DNA of 64,000 nt from Deinococcus sp. KNUC1210 (GTDB lineage Bacteria; Deinococcota; Deinococci; Deinococcales; Deinococcaceae): assembly GCF_022344005.1 (NCBI RefSeq), contig NZ_CP092190.1, positions 930,001-994,000 on the forward strand, read 5' to 3'. The position numbers and the translations under genes are program-made. Positions 50,303 through 63,537 of this stretch are shown one piece after another. The first letter of the stretch is position 1. Each line of letters starts with the position of its first letter. The notes under the pieces are model-generated. The model was given only the letters and a program-made list of their open reading frames with translations, was not told the DNA's origin and did not search any database.

Positions 50303-50407
50303 GTCGTCCTCCGTGCTGCTCTGCCTGCGTGTCTTGAATACTGCGCCGCGCTCCGGTGTAGGCCAGCATGCAGCGCCCCTTCAAATGCTCTCAGCATAAT
50401 GGACGGC

Positions 50408-51118
50408 ATGGGGTCTTCCAGGCAACTTGAAGGTTTTTTAAATTGGTCACATCCGGCGGGTGCACAGACACGGCAGCCGAACGAGCGGCAGCGGACACCG
50501 GCACAGCGCAGCAACCTGTTTCCCCTGACCGCCGCCGGATACATGTCCTGGAGGGCACACAGCCTGTCACTGCTGAGCGGCACCGCCTTCGATCTGACAC
50601 AGGAGGCTGCTCTCTTCCGGGCACTGTGTCGTCCGGCGGCGGGGCAACGCTGGCTAGACGTGGGAACCAGCGCAGGCTATTACGCAGCCCTGCTGGCCGA
50701 ATCAGGCGCACATGTGCTGGCCTGCGACCTGAGTCCGGCGATGCTGCGCGTAGCCCAGCGGCGGCTGCGGAAGCTGTTTCCTGATCTGAAGGGCATCGAC
50801 TGGGCGCTGCTGAACGGCGAACAGACCGGGCTGCCCCGCCACAGCTTCGACGGCGTGACCATCGGAGCGACGCTCAACGAAACGTCGTCGCCTGCCGCCA
50901 TGCTGCGCGAAGCTGCCGCGCTGCTGAAACCAGGGGGTCAGCTGTGGCTGATGTATCTGGGCAGAAACGGCGGACTGGGCCAGCGGGCGCTGACGCGGCT
51001 GGGCGGCCTGACGTTTCTCGATCCTGCCGAGCTGGGCGCACATCTGCCCGAGCTGGAACGCCGCGATCTGCGCAGAGTGCGCGAAGTCGTGTTCGAGCGC
51101 TGGGTGAAGGAATCCTGA
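50408..51118 (+). CDS. class I SAM-dependent methyltransferase
   Basis: 236 residues: N-terminal TAAGYMSWRAHSLSLLSG then SAM motif I WLDVGTSAGYYAALLAESGAHVLACDLSPAMLRVAQRR near 84, followed by LPRHSFDGVTIGATLNETSSPAAMLREAAALLKPGGQLWLMYLGR (motifs II-III). Similar to UbiE/quinone-type or small-molecule methyltransferases; substrate unknown. ATG 50408 is 7 nt after CATAAT; ATG 50399 is possible. Upstream of crtB on the same strand, 320 bp apart. Confidence 0.85.
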   Translation: MGSSRQLEGFLNWSHPAGAQTRQPNERQRTPAQRSNLFPLTAAGYMSWRAHSLSLLSGTAFDLTQEAALFRALCRPAAGQRWLDVGTSAGYYAALLAESGAHVLACDLSPAMLRVAQRRLRKLFPDLKGIDWALLNGEQTGLPRHSFDGVTIGATLNETSSPAAMLREAAALLKPGGQLWLMYLGRNGGLGQRALTRLGGLTFLDPAELGAHLPELERRDLRRVREVVFERWVKES

Positions 51119-51438
51119 GCAGAGTGCCAGAACGGATGTCCCCTGCACACTGTAAGAAATACACACTTGTTGCAGCGAAGGTCACATCTACACTTCCAGT
51201 GAGCGCAGTTGAAGAGCCGCCGAGCCGCAGCAGTCTGAAGCACGCCTTCCGTGCAGAGTTTTTGAAGACGATCCGCCGAGAGCGGCGCGGAAACGGCTGA
51301 ATACCGGGAACAGGCAGGACACGAGGACAGTTAGGATAAGAGAAAGAGCTGGGGCCGAACACAGGCTGTACGATTTCCCTATTCCGCGCATGGCACTTTT
51401 TCGCCCTCGGCACGAGACAGCCCGTTTCCGGAGACTGC
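51119..51438 (+). other. 320-bp region before crtB
   Basis: No gene seen. TTGTTG and TACACT with a 16-bp spacer (around 51168-51195) form a plausible promoter with a long leader; GGAG near 51431 is the crtB RBS. Confidence 0.35.
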
Positions 51439-52392
51439 ATGAACCAAGAACACCAGTTGAATGCTCCGGAAGTGTGGCCCGTCTCCACTCCGTCCAGCCG
51501 CCCCAGAGCCGATGTGCAGATGCAGCCGGAACTGGAAGAAGCGCTGCTGCATTGCCGCGACATGACGCGCCTGCACTCGCGCACCTTCTATTTCGGCTCG
51601 CGCTTTTTTCCGCTTCAGCAGCGGCAGGCGGTGTGGGCGGTCTACGCCACCTGCCGCCAGGGTGACGATATCGCCGACGAACCGGACGGCGGCGGTCCAC
51701 TCGCTCTGACCGAATGGTGGGCACGCATCCAGTCTGCCCTGAACGGCCACCTGACCCTCTCGGAACGCGGGCCGGACGCCGTATCTCAGGCGCTGTGCTG
51801 GGCGGCGCGGCACTATCCCCTGCCCAGAAGCGCTTTCGAGGAACTGTACCTGGGCCTGAGAATGGATCTCCAGGGCCACGAGTACCGCACGATGGACGAT
51901 CTGGAGGTCTACTGCCGCCGGGTCGCGGGCGTGGTGGGCTTCATGATCGCGCCGATCTGCGGCTATCAGGGCGGCCCACAGACGCTCGACTATGCGCTGC
52001 GGCTGGGGCAGGCGATGCAGCTCACCAACATCCTGCGAGACGTGGGCGAAGACCTGACGCGGGGCCGCGTGTATCTGCCTCAGGAGTTGCAGCAGCAGTT
52101 CGGCGTGACCCGGCAGATGCTGGAAGCGGGCAGAGTCACGCCCGAGTACCGCGCCCTGATGCAGCATCTGGTCCGGCTGGCACGGGCGTGGTACGCCGAG
52201 GGCAGCGCGGGCATTCCCAACCTGAACGGCTCCGGCAGACTGGCGGTGGCAACGGCAGCACGGGCGTATGCAGGCATCCTGGATGCACTGGAACGCAACG
52301 ATTACGACAACTTCAGCCACCGGGCGCACGTGAGCGGCGTGGGCAAGCTGCTGATGCTGCCGCAGGCGTGGTGGCAGACCCGCCGAAGCTGA
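51439..52392 (+). CDS. crtB: phytoene synthase
   Basis: Condenses two GGPP to phytoene, the first carotenoid step (deinoxanthin in Deinococcus). 317 residues: [37 protein letters not shown] near 45 with the first Asp-rich motif, [16 protein letters not shown] near 155, and [25 protein letters not shown] near 193 with the second. Complete. In D. radiodurans crtI lies next to crtB; here no desaturase gene is adjacent. Confidence 0.95.
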   Translation: MNQEHQLNAPEVWPVSTPSSRPRADVQMQPELEEALLHCRDMTRLHSRTFYFGSRFFPLQQRQAVWAVYATCRQGDDIADEPDGGGPLALTEWWARIQSALNGHLTLSERGPDAVSQALCWAARHYPLPRSAFEELYLGLRMDLQGHEYRTMDDLEVYCRRVAGVVGFMIAPICGYQGGPQTLDYALRLGQAMQLTNILRDVGEDLTRGRVYLPQELQQQFGVTRQMLEAGRVTPEYRALMQHLVRLARAWYAEGSAGIPNLNGSGRLAVATAARAYAGILDALERNDYDNFSHRAHVSGVGKLLMLPQAWWQTRRS

Positions 52393-52482
52393 AGACAGGG
52401 GACTAAAATAACCCCCTTAAAACAAACCTTAGCCACGGCAAACGGGTAAGCCTCCATCCAATCCGGAATTCAGACGGCGGCG

Positions 52483-52488
52483 TAGGCT
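52483..52488 (+). promoter_or_regulatory. -10 element TAGGCT, leaderless promoter
   Basis: TAGGCT, six bases (TGACCC), ATG 52495. Confidence 0.45.
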
Positions 52489-52494
52489 TGACCC

Positions 52495-53112
52495 ATGAAG
52501 ATCGGAATTCTGGGAGCAGGACACATCGGCAAAGCACTGGCGCGGCTGCTGGCCGAGGCGGGGCACGAAGTCGGTCTCAGCAATTCACGCGGTCCGGAAA
52601 CGCTGCGCGACCTGACGGCGCAGCTGGGACACGGCATCAAGGCGTTCAACAGCGAGGATGCCGCCCGCTTCGGTGAACTGGTGATCGAGACCATTCCCTT
52701 CGGCAAATACGCCAACCTTCCCGCCGTGCAGATGGAGGGCAAAATCGTCATCGACACCGCCAACTATTACCCTCAGCGCGACGGACAGATCGATCTGGGC
52801 GGCCTCTCTGAGAGCGCATTTATCGCCCACCACCTGAAAGGAGCGCGGGTGGTCAAGGCCTTCAACACCATCGCCTCGGCTCACCTGGAAACCCAGGGCG
52901 ACGTGAACAAGCCGCTGGATGAGCGCCGCGCCATCTTCATCGCGGGCGACGATCAGGCCGCCAAAGACGTGGTGACGGGTCTGATCGAACAGCTCGGCTT
53001 TGCCGCCGTGGATACCGGGTCACTGGAAGACAGCAAGATTCAGCAGCCGGGCACGCCGATCTACGGCCCCGACCTGACGGCGGCCCAGGCGAGAGCCGCG
53101 CTGAACAGCTGA
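52495..53112 (+). CDS. NADPH-dependent F420 reductase-like oxidoreductase
   Basis: 205 residues: Rossmann start MKIGILGAGHIGKALARLLAEAGHEVGLSNSRGPETL, VIETIPFGKYANLP near 64, VIDTANYYPQRDGQI, and VKAFNTIASAHL near 120, the NADPH_F420-type (FNO/YwnB-like) family. F420 binding is not assured in Deinococcus, so an NAD(P)H-flavin or imine-reductase-like function is possible. Start from TAGGCT-N6-ATG. Confidence 0.85.
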   Translation: MKIGILGAGHIGKALARLLAEAGHEVGLSNSRGPETLRDLTAQLGHGIKAFNSEDAARFGELVIETIPFGKYANLPAVQMEGKIVIDTANYYPQRDGQIDLGGLSESAFIAHHLKGARVVKAFNTIASAHLETQGDVNKPLDERRAIFIAGDDQAAKDVVTGLIEQLGFAAVDTGSLEDSKIQQPGTPIYGPDLTAAQARAALNS

Positions 53113-53445
53113 TCTGACGCGCTGCACAGACAGAAGACCGCCTGAAAGGCTCAAAGATTGAAGGATGCACGCTCTTCCTCCTAAGCCGAGTTGACGCCCC
53201 TCCAATTGGGGGTGTTTATATCTATAGAGCTGGCGACTTACAGAGATTCGACGGCGACCATTCGTCTGAGACACATTTTTTCTGTTTGCGTTCCCTGTTT
53301 GCTTCCAATTCCTCCCCTTTCTTTCGGCAACCAGCAACGATCACCGAGCTCAGGCCTCGTGGCATTTTCATTAAAAATGATTAAATAGGGGTATGCCTGC
53401 TCCTTCCTGCCGTTTTCTTCGGGCGACCCCGATTTTCTGCTCCAG
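53113..53445. other. AT-richer gap before surface protein gene
   Basis: No gene. ACGCCCC and GGGGTGT (53194-53200 and 53209-53215) form a hairpin followed by TTATAT, a plausible terminator of the upstream gene. The 53216-53395 stretch is clearly richer in A/T, with ATTAAAAATGATTAAATA near 53369 as the likely promoter of the surface protein. Confidence 0.5.
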
Positions 53446-55769
53446 ATGACACAGCTGCCTTCATGGATCAGGCAAGTTCTGTGTCTGGTCGGATTGGCAG
53501 GCCTGGGGGCAACACAGGCCGCGACCTATACCGTGCCTGCCAACACCTATTTTCTGGACGTGGTGGTATCGGGTGCGGGCGGCGGCGGCGGCGGCTTTGA
53601 CGCGAGCAGTGTCGGCGGCGCGGGTGGAAGTGGCGCTGTCATCACTGCCAGGATTGCCGTCACGCCGGGGCAGATCGTCACCTACTTCACCGGAACGGGT
53701 GGCGTGGGCGGCGTTTCTCCGGGCAGCTACAGCGCCTGCCCGAACAACTCGGGTGGAGCGGGCGGCACTGCGGCCAGCGCAGGCAACGGCGGCAAGGGCG
53801 GCGACGAGAGCTGTAGCAGCGGCTGGAGCGGCGGCGGCGGCGGCGGCGGCAGCAGTTCGGTTCTGACGGTCGGCACCACCGTCCTTCAGGCGGGCGGCGG
53901 TGGCGGCGGTGGCGGCGGCTCGAACGGCCGGGCACCGACAGCGGCGACGGCGGGTACGGCGGGCGGCAGCAGCATCACGAGCAGCAGTACCTGTGCCACT
54001 GCCGTCAACGGCAGCACCGGCCTTTCGGCCACCGGCGTGGACGGCGGCGGTGGCGGCGGCGGTGGCGGCGGCTACAGCGCGGGCAGCGGCGGAACGGCGG
54101 GCAAAGACGGCTCACTGAATGCGACGGGCGGCGGAGCGGGCGGCTCCTGCTCGTTCGCGGGTTCGGCAACCCTCATCAATCTGACGATCGGCACGACAGG
54201 AGCGGCCGGGGGAACGGGCAGCACCAATGCCACCAGCGGCGGCAATGCCGGGACGGGCAGCAGCGGCAGCGTCACCATCACGCCCACGCCCACACTGGTT
54301 CTCATCAAGCAGTGGAGCGGTCTGGCCTCTACCGACACCAGCGACACCACGCTCCTTCAGGCGGTCAGCGGCGGGAATACTCTGGGCACCCTGGCAGCCA
54401 CCAGCCCCACGCTCACCACCGGCAGCCTCATCGCACTGACCAGCGGAACAGCGGTCACGGTCAGTGAAACCCTGGGCGTCGGCAACACGCTGCTGTATTC
54501 CACCAACATCGCCTGCACCGATACCAACGGCACGGCGACCGGCAATACCGTCACGCTCAGCGCCTCGAATCTCACCACGCTGACCATCCCCGCCACCAGC
54601 GTCAAAACGGTGTCCAATACCCCGGCCACCTACCGCTGCACCTTCACCAACCAGCGCCGCCCCTCGGTGCAGCTTCGCAAGATCAGTCAGGGAGGCATCG
54701 GCACGTTCGCCTTCACCCTGACGGGCCTGAGTAACACCACCGATCAGGTGCAGACCACGACCGCCGGAACAGTCGCCGCCTCGGCACAGCGGAACTGGGG
54801 GCAGATCGGCACCGCAGCCACCGTGACCGAAACGCCCGTCACCGGCTATGTCACTTCCAGCACCTGTAGCGACAGCAACAGCGCCGTTACCGGCAATACC
54901 ACCGCGATTACCTCCAGCAGCAACGTCACCCCACTGACAACCGCCGCGATGGTGGCGGGCGCGACCTGGGTCTGCACCGTGACCAATGCTCCTGCCCTGA
55001 CCCTGACCAAGAGCGTGAATATCGCCACCCTGCGGGCGCTGAACAACCCGGCCAGCACGGCAGCGGTGCTGCTTTCCGCCACACCCGCTCTCCCCTGGTC
55101 TATACCCTGACCCTGACCAACACCGGCACCACCACCCTGACGAGTACCGTCTTCAAGGACACCCTGCCCAGCGGTCTGACCCTGACCGCAGCCAGCATGA
55201 ACGGCACGGTCCTGACCAACGTCGGCACCGCGACCCAGCCGCAGTTCAACCTGGGGTCGCTGACGGGCGGCGCAGTCAGGACCATCACGCTCACCACCAG
55301 CGCAGCGGTTGCACGGGACACCGTCCAGGGGCCATACCTGAACGCCGCCACCGTGACGCCGGGCACCACACCGACAACCACGTCCAATACGGTCCGCACC
55401 GACCTGATCTACCCCACGCTCAGCAAGACCGTTCAGAACCTCAGTACCGGCGGCAGCGTCGGCACCAGCAGCACTGGGCTTCCCGGCAACGTGGTGGAAT
55501 ACTGCCTGAACTTCGCCAACAACGGCTCGCTCAACCTGCCCAGCTACGTGCTGAACGACACCATTTCCTCCAACACCGCCGTGCAGCGGAATGCCTACGA
55601 TGCGGTATCCGGTCAGACGGGCAGCGGCGTCAAAGTGGTGCAGGGAGGAACCACCACCTATCTTGCCAGCTCCAGCGCCTTCGTCACGTCAAACACGCTG
55701 AGCGTGAATCTGGGCACGCTGAACGCCGGGACTTCCGGGCAGCTCTGCTTTCAGGGCAAAATCCAGTGA
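53446..55769 (+). CDS. glycine-rich, DUF11-type surface protein, interrupted by one missing C
   Basis: About 774 residues after repair. Signal peptide (SWIRQVLCLVGLAGLGATQA), then a Gly-rich domain (about 28-275) with GGGGGGG runs and paired Cys, typical of Gly-rich coat or tail-fibre folds, then Thr/Ser-rich beta domains of the SpaA/prealbumin type (KQWSGLASTDTSD, TVTETPVTGYVTSSTC) and a DUF11 repeat (VYTLTLTNTGTTTLTSTVFKDTLPSGLTLTAASM). At 55092-55095 four C are present; five would join PALP to LVYTLTLTN. As given the frame stops at 55110 and resumes from 55197. Exported; adhesion or surface-layer role inferred. Confidence 0.75.
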
Positions 55770-55852
55770 GCCGGAGCTTCTGGATACGGCCCTGAGCGGC
55801 AGAAATTTGACTGTGGAAGTCCCTCTGACGGGCACAGCTCGGCCCCGCTACT

Positions 55853-56212
55853 CTAGTACAGCTTGCTGCCGAGTTTTCCTTCCAGTGCGGGCGTCAGAAA
55901 CGTGGCCTCGCCGCTGTCCTGTCCCCTGGCCTGAATCCCGATGATCAGCACTTCACTGCTCACGTCTCCGATCTGACGCGGCTCGAAGTTCAGGACGCCC
56001 ATGACCTGCCTGCCCACCAGTTCACTCTGGGGGTGAGTCGTGAAGCGGCCCACGCTCGTGCGAACGCCGTACTTGCCGAAGTCGATACGCAGGCGGTACG
56101 AGGGCTTGGGGGCGCTCGGTTCCGGCTCGGCACTCAGGACGCGGCCCAGGCGAATATCGAGCCGTTCCAGCGTGTCTTCGGGGCGAACAGTGGGCTTCAG
56201 ATCGGTGGACAT
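55853..56212 (-). CDS. CsaA-like tRNA-binding domain protein
   Basis: 119 residues, one OB-fold tRNA_bind domain: ERLDIRLGRVLSAEPEP, YRLRIDFGKYGVRTSVGRFTTH, LVGRQVMGVLNFEPRQIGDVSSEVLIIG, the CsaA pattern with its conserved FDFG-like strand and NF motif. CsaA in Bacillus has export-chaperone and tRNA-binding activity. TACCCT six bases before the ATG (56219-56224). Monocistronic. Confidence 0.9.
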   Translation of the reverse strand: MSTDLKPTVRPEDTLERLDIRLGRVLSAEPEPSAPKPSYRLRIDFGKYGVRTSVGRFTTHPQSELVGRQVMGVLNFEPRQIGDVSSEVLIIGIQARGQDSGEATFLTPALEGKLGSKLY

Positions 56213-56227
56213 GGCGTCAGGGTATCC

Positions 56228-56269
56228 AAAAAAACAGCAGAAGGGGCCGAAGCATTTCGCCTCGGCCCC
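56228..56269 (-). terminator. intrinsic terminator after typA
   Basis: Minus strand: GGGGCCGA (56269-56262) pairs with TCGGCCCC (56250-56243), then a T-rich stretch ending in seven T. Confidence 0.85.
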
Positions 56270-56307
56270 TCCCCTGTCGTGCTGAATCAGCGCGTCTGTG
56301 GTCCTGA

Positions 56308-58089
<1,782 letters not shown>

Positions 58090-58225
58090 GTTCGTCCTCT
58101 CCTTGACGGGCACGACTTTCCCTGCGTTGCCAGCCCAGTGCTTCCGGTCAGACCGGGAAGCGGCCCATAGACCTTCGGAAAAGAACGTCTGGGGCGGGAC
58201 TGAACACAGGGCCAGGTTGGGCCAC

Positions 58226-58272
58226 AAAAAGGCCCGCCACAACTCAAGCGGGCTTCACAAAGAGGAATTATA
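58226..58272 (-). promoter_or_regulatory. typA promoter with terminator-like hairpin just after the start site
   Basis: Minus strand: TATAAT at 58272-58267 is a near-consensus -10. About 8 nt after the expected start, GCCCGC and GCGGGC (58253-58248 and 58237-58232) form a hairpin followed by CTTTTT (58231-58226). If active it would end the transcript after about 35 nt unless bypassed. Confidence 0.5.
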
Positions 58273-58439
58273 GCGCACCTTGTGCGGGTATGGTCAGCGC
58301 CAAGTCACGCTTCACGCCCCGCAGGGATAACACCACCGAAAATGCTGCCACCGTGACAGCCTGTACTCGTGCACCAGCAGCGTCCTGAAGGCAGCTGGAA
58401 GACCCACTTCAGGGAAGGCGGAACGGGGTGGCCCCTGGC

Positions 58440-58739
58440 CTATTCCTCGCTGCTGTCGCGCTGATTCTGCTCGCGTCCGTCGTCAGCTCCGCTGCTGTGG
58501 TCGGTCAGCCCTTCAGCGCTGCCCGCGACGGCCATGACGCCGACCAACCCACCCCCCGCCGTACCCGCTCCGGTGATGCCGCTGCCAGCCACGCCCAGCG
58601 GCACAGCCGGAATCATGGTATCGGCGTCGTCGCGGCGGTTTTCACCCTCGACCGGCGAATTCACGCGGTTGCTGCTGTCGGCCTCGATCTCCTCGACGCT
58701 CTTGCCGACGATTACGTCCTGCCCGTCCGAATTGGTCAT
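58440..58739 (-). CDS. small hypothetical protein, Gly/Ala-rich middle with acidic ends
   Basis: 99 residues. Acidic start (MTNSDGQDVIVGKSVEEIEADSSN), then a Gly/Ala/Val segment (AVPLGVAGSGITGAGTAGGGLVGVMAVAGSAEG) that could be a single helical or membrane-associated stretch, and an acidic tail (SGADDGREQNQRDSSEE). No classical signal peptide. Only moderate evidence for coding, from composition and the start codon position. Confidence 0.45.
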   Translation of the reverse strand: MTNSDGQDVIVGKSVEEIEADSSNRVNSPVEGENRRDDADTMIPAVPLGVAGSGITGAGTAGGGLVGVMAVAGSAEGLTDHSSGADDGREQNQRDSSEE

Positions 58740-58982
58740 GCCTGTATTCTGCGGCGGCCTTCGTGCCCTGGATGAAGCCCTGTTACAGTCGCCTTCAGAC
58801 GGTCCCGGAGCTTTCTTCATCTACTCGCTGCCTCTGATGACGCGTCTCCTCTTCGTGCTGGCGTTGGCTCCCCCATCTGCTTCGGGGACGGTTTATAACG
58901 TTTCCGCCTCCTGAGAATAAGAACTCTCTCGACTTCGTATCATCTGCCCTATGAGCAGCTATTCTCGTTGGAAGGAGTCGCC

Positions 58983-60047
58983 ATGAACGACCATACTGTT
59001 GAAGCCCTGACCCATGCAGGCCTGAGTCCCAGTCCTCTGGGCATCCTGGAATACGCCAATTCATTCTTTGCGCTGTACGCCGACAAGCTGGTGTACGGCG
59101 AGGAGACCCGCCTGAGCACGGTAGGGCTGCCCGACGTGACCCGCATCCACAGCGACCGGGAAGGCGTGCTGCGCGTCGAGACTTCGGAGCGCACCGCCAT
59201 CACCGCCTCGCTGCTGGGCTACGACCCCGGGCAGGTCCAGCAGTTCTTCCAGCAGGTGCGTGACGTGACCGCCCGCGCCAAAGAGCTGCCCGTCATGCCG
59301 CTCAACCGCGCTGCCAAATCGGAACCCGCGCTCAGCCCGGTGGTCGCCACGACGCTGCCGCCCACGCCCACTCCTTCGATGCCTGCTGCGCCGGACTCCA
59401 CTCCCAGCCGAGCGCCCGCCGCTGCGCCCAGCGTGCCGCCCTACTCCAGCGGTTCCAGCACCTCTCTGCCGCCCGTCACCCCCCTGGTGTCGTCCACTTC
59501 GGTGCCGGTGGTGCCGTCTGCCGCCATGCCCCGCCCAGACGTGGGCACGGCAGAGTCACCGCTGCGCCCCGAACCACTGGTGATCTCCAGCATGCCCGCC
59601 GTCCACGACATTCCGCCGCCGCGCAAATCTGCGCCCGCTGTCGTCCGCATCCAGAGCGGCGGCACGCTGGGCGAGCCGGGCAGCCCCGTTCTGAGCGCCG
59701 CCCTCAGCTCGGCGGCCACACCCGACCCGGTCCCGACCAGTGCGCCGAGCATGGCCCCGGTGCCGCAGATCATGGGCCTGAGCCTGACTGGACGCGATCT
59801 GCTGCGCGCACGGGCCGAGAGCGTGCAGCGCTTTTCCGGCAGCGTGCGGCTGCTGGCGATTGTTCTGGGCCTGGCCGCGCTGGGACTGGCCATCGTCCAG
59901 TACCGCAACGACCAGACCATCAGCGCCGTCTGGACCCTCCTGACGGGCGGCGTCGGCATGGTGGCGCTGCTGGCCTTTGCCGAGGCCCTGCGCCTGCTGG
60001 CTGCACTGGGAACCGAGCTGGGCGCGGGCGACAGCGGGCGTGAATAA
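58983..60047 (+). CDS. membrane protein with Pro/Ala/Ser-rich linker
   Basis: 354 residues. N-terminal globular part (residues 1-100, [26 protein letters not shown]), a long Pro/Ser/Thr/Ala-rich stretch (about 110-270), then a basic patch [12 protein letters not shown] and two TM helices ([47 protein letters not shown]). AAGGAG sits 7 nt before the ATG. Its end overlaps the lysK start by 8 bp, so they are cotranscribed. No family recognised. Confidence 0.75.
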   Translation: MNDHTVEALTHAGLSPSPLGILEYANSFFALYADKLVYGEETRLSTVGLPDVTRIHSDREGVLRVETSERTAITASLLGYDPGQVQQFFQQVRDVTARAKELPVMPLNRAAKSEPALSPVVATTLPPTPTPSMPAAPDSTPSRAPAAAPSVPPYSSGSSTSLPPVTPLVSSTSVPVVPSAAMPRPDVGTAESPLRPEPLVISSMPAVHDIPPPRKSAPAVVRIQSGGTLGEPGSPVLSAALSSAATPDPVPTSAPSMAPVPQIMGLSLTGRDLLRARAESVQRFSGSVRLLAIVLGLAALGLAIVQYRNDQTISAVWTLLTGGVGMVALLAFAEALRLLAALGTELGAGDSGRE

Positions 60048-61125
60048 CACCGATCTGCGGCAGCAGACCCGTGAACTGATCGTGCGTGCCACCTCGATTC
60101 CCTCGCTGTCGGGGGAAGAGGGCGAGGTGGCGGCGTATCTGTGTGGCTGGATGAGCGCCCACGGCTTCACCGCCTCCATCGACGCAGCCGGAAACGCGGT
60201 GGGTGAGCGCGGCAGCGGCCCGAAGACGGTGGTGCTGCTGGGCCACATCGACACGGTGCCGGGGGAAATTCCGGTGCGGGTCGATGAGAACGACGTGCTG
60301 CACGGGCGCGGCAGTGTGGATGCCAAGGGCAGTTTCTGCACCTTCGTGGCGGCGGTGGCAGGTCTGGACGACGCCACGCTCGAACGCGCCCGCTTCGTTT
60401 GCATCGGGGCCACCGAGGAGGAAGCGCCCAGCAGCCGGGGCGCACACCACGCCGCCCGCAGCTATCAGCCCGACGCGGTGCTGATCGGAGAACCGAGCGG
60501 CTGGGAAGGACTGACGCTCGGGTACAAGGGTCGGCTGGTGCTGCATGCCAGCGTGACCAAGGACAACTTTCACACGGCGGGCGAGGGCACCAGTGCCGGA
60601 GACGACCTGACGGAAAGCTGGTTCCGGGTACGGGCATGGGCACAGGAACAGAGCGGCGAGGGAATTTTCGGGGCGGTGCAGGCCACCGTGCAGAGCATCG
60701 AGAGCGGCACCGATGGGCTGACCCAGACGGCACGCGGCGTCTTCGGCCTGAGGTTGCCGCCGCACGTCTCGCCCCAGCAGGCCCGCGCCGAGCTGAGCGA
60801 GCGGCTGAACGGTCTGGCGACACTCGATTTCAGGGGCGACGAGGTGGCTGTGCGGCACCCGCGTGACAGCGTGCTGGCCCGTGTGCTGCGGGTCGCCATC
60901 CGGCAGGCGGGCGGCACCCCGGTCTTCAAGCTCAAGACCGGCACCAGCGATATGAACGTGGTGGCTCCGCACTGGAACGTGCCTACGCTGGCGTATGGAC
61001 CGGGTGACAGCAAGCTCGACCACACGCCGGAAGAACGCCTGAGCCTCTCCGAATACGATCAGGCCGTGACCGTGCTTCAGGACGCCCTGACCCGGCTGGC
61101 CCTCAGTCTGGAAAGCTCGTCCTGA
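60040..61125 (+). CDS. lysK: [LysW]-lysine hydrolase
   Basis: 361 residues of the M20 family. Releases lysine (or ornithine) from the carrier protein LysW, last step of the AAA-type lysine pathway used by Deinococcus and Thermus. [18 protein letters not shown] near 66 and [18 protein letters not shown] near 89 hold the metal ligands, [14 protein letters not shown] near 123 the general base Glu, and [21 protein letters not shown] near 146. GTG start 60040 overlaps the previous gene. lysW and the other lysine genes are not nearby. Confidence 0.9.
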   Translation: MNNTDLRQQTRELIVRATSIPSLSGEEGEVAAYLCGWMSAHGFTASIDAAGNAVGERGSGPKTVVLLGHIDTVPGEIPVRVDENDVLHGRGSVDAKGSFCTFVAAVAGLDDATLERARFVCIGATEEEAPSSRGAHHAARSYQPDAVLIGEPSGWEGLTLGYKGRLVLHASVTKDNFHTAGEGTSAGDDLTESWFRVRAWAQEQSGEGIFGAVQATVQSIESGTDGLTQTARGVFGLRLPPHVSPQQARAELSERLNGLATLDFRGDEVAVRHPRDSVLARVLRVAIRQAGGTPVFKLKTGTSDMNVVAPHWNVPTLAYGPGDSKLDHTPEERLSLSEYDQAVTVLQDALTRLALSLESSS

Positions 61126-61223
61126 GTTCACGCTGCCGCTCCAGCCTGCCGACTCCTGCTGTCTTTCTTCCTTTTCTTCAGACGCAGGTGCCCAGGCACA
61201 AGGTGTCTTCATGAGGAGCTTGC

Positions 61224-61229
61224 TAAACT
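61224..61229 (+). promoter_or_regulatory. -10 element TAAACT, leaderless promoter
   Basis: TAAACT, six bases (GCGCAT), ATG 61236. Confidence 0.45.
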
Positions 61230-61235
61230 GCGCAT

Positions 61236-61445
61236 ATGAACCGTGGCGAACAGAACACACTTGACCGGCTTGACCGGCTGGAACGGCTAGACCTGGAGGC
61301 GGCCATCCGCGAACACCAGACCACCACTGCTGTGCTGGTCGCAGTCGGCGTGGTGATCGGAGTGGCAATGGCCGCGTGGGTGATGTCGCGGCCGCCGCGT
61401 GACAAGGTGGGCGCAGAAGACCCGGAAGCGCCGCTGTTCATCTGA
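61236..61445 (+). CDS. small single-pass membrane protein, 69 residues
   Basis: A charged repeat RLDRLERLDLEAAIREHQTT of coiled-coil type, one TM helix (TAVLVAVGVVIGVAMAAWVM, about 31-50) and a short cytoplasmic or periplasmic tail. TAAACT six bases before the ATG. The Asp-Arg-Leu repetition suggests a coiled coil. Function unknown. Confidence 0.65.
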   Translation: MNRGEQNTLDRLDRLERLDLEAAIREHQTTTAVLVAVGVVIGVAMAAWVMSRPPRDKVGAEDPEAPLFI

Positions 61446-61880
61446 AGCGCTGCGCCGTTATGCCAGCGGCCCTGTGCTGCGCTGACTGTTGACCCGAAGC
61501 AGCCTGCATGGGCGAACGCGGCGACGCTCCTTCTCCTCTCAGCCTGAATCTGCCCTTTCACACGTGCGCGTGGTGTGCTGGGCTATGCTGTGCCCAGCGA
61601 TGGCAGGGCATCTCCTACGGATTCCGACTCCTTCCGACAGACCCGGAACCGCGCCGGATGCATGTCTAGCTCCTTCGGCATCCGCCGTGTTTTTCGTGCC
61701 CGCAGACCGGTGGCCCCCACAGACGACCGGAACTCGGCGGGCCACCGCTGCGGCTGTCGGTCAGATGATCGGCACCGCCCCGCTTCGTACCGCATTTCTC
61801 CTTTCTTTTTCAATCCTTCTTCCTGCAAACGGCTCTGTTTGCCTGGAAGGTTCCGAGCCTTCAGGGTGGGCGCACTTCCT
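61446..61880 (+). other. 435-bp gap before ftsE, no supported gene
   Basis: A 93-codon frame starting near 61603 ends overlapping the ftsE start (ATGA), but its sequence resembles no family and lies partly in low-GC sequence, so I do not call it. The region probably holds the ftsE promoter. Confidence 0.4.
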
Positions 61881-62564
<684 letters not shown>

Positions 62565-62673
62565 GGGGGACCGTCTATGTGCTGGACAGAAATACCCTGA
62601 CAGCAGCACGTTCCTGTCGCTGTTCGCACGGGGCACGCGCCGCACGCTGCACGCCTGCCCCCGAAGGCGCAGC

Positions 62674-63533
<860 letters not shown>

Positions 63534-63537
<4 letters not shown>

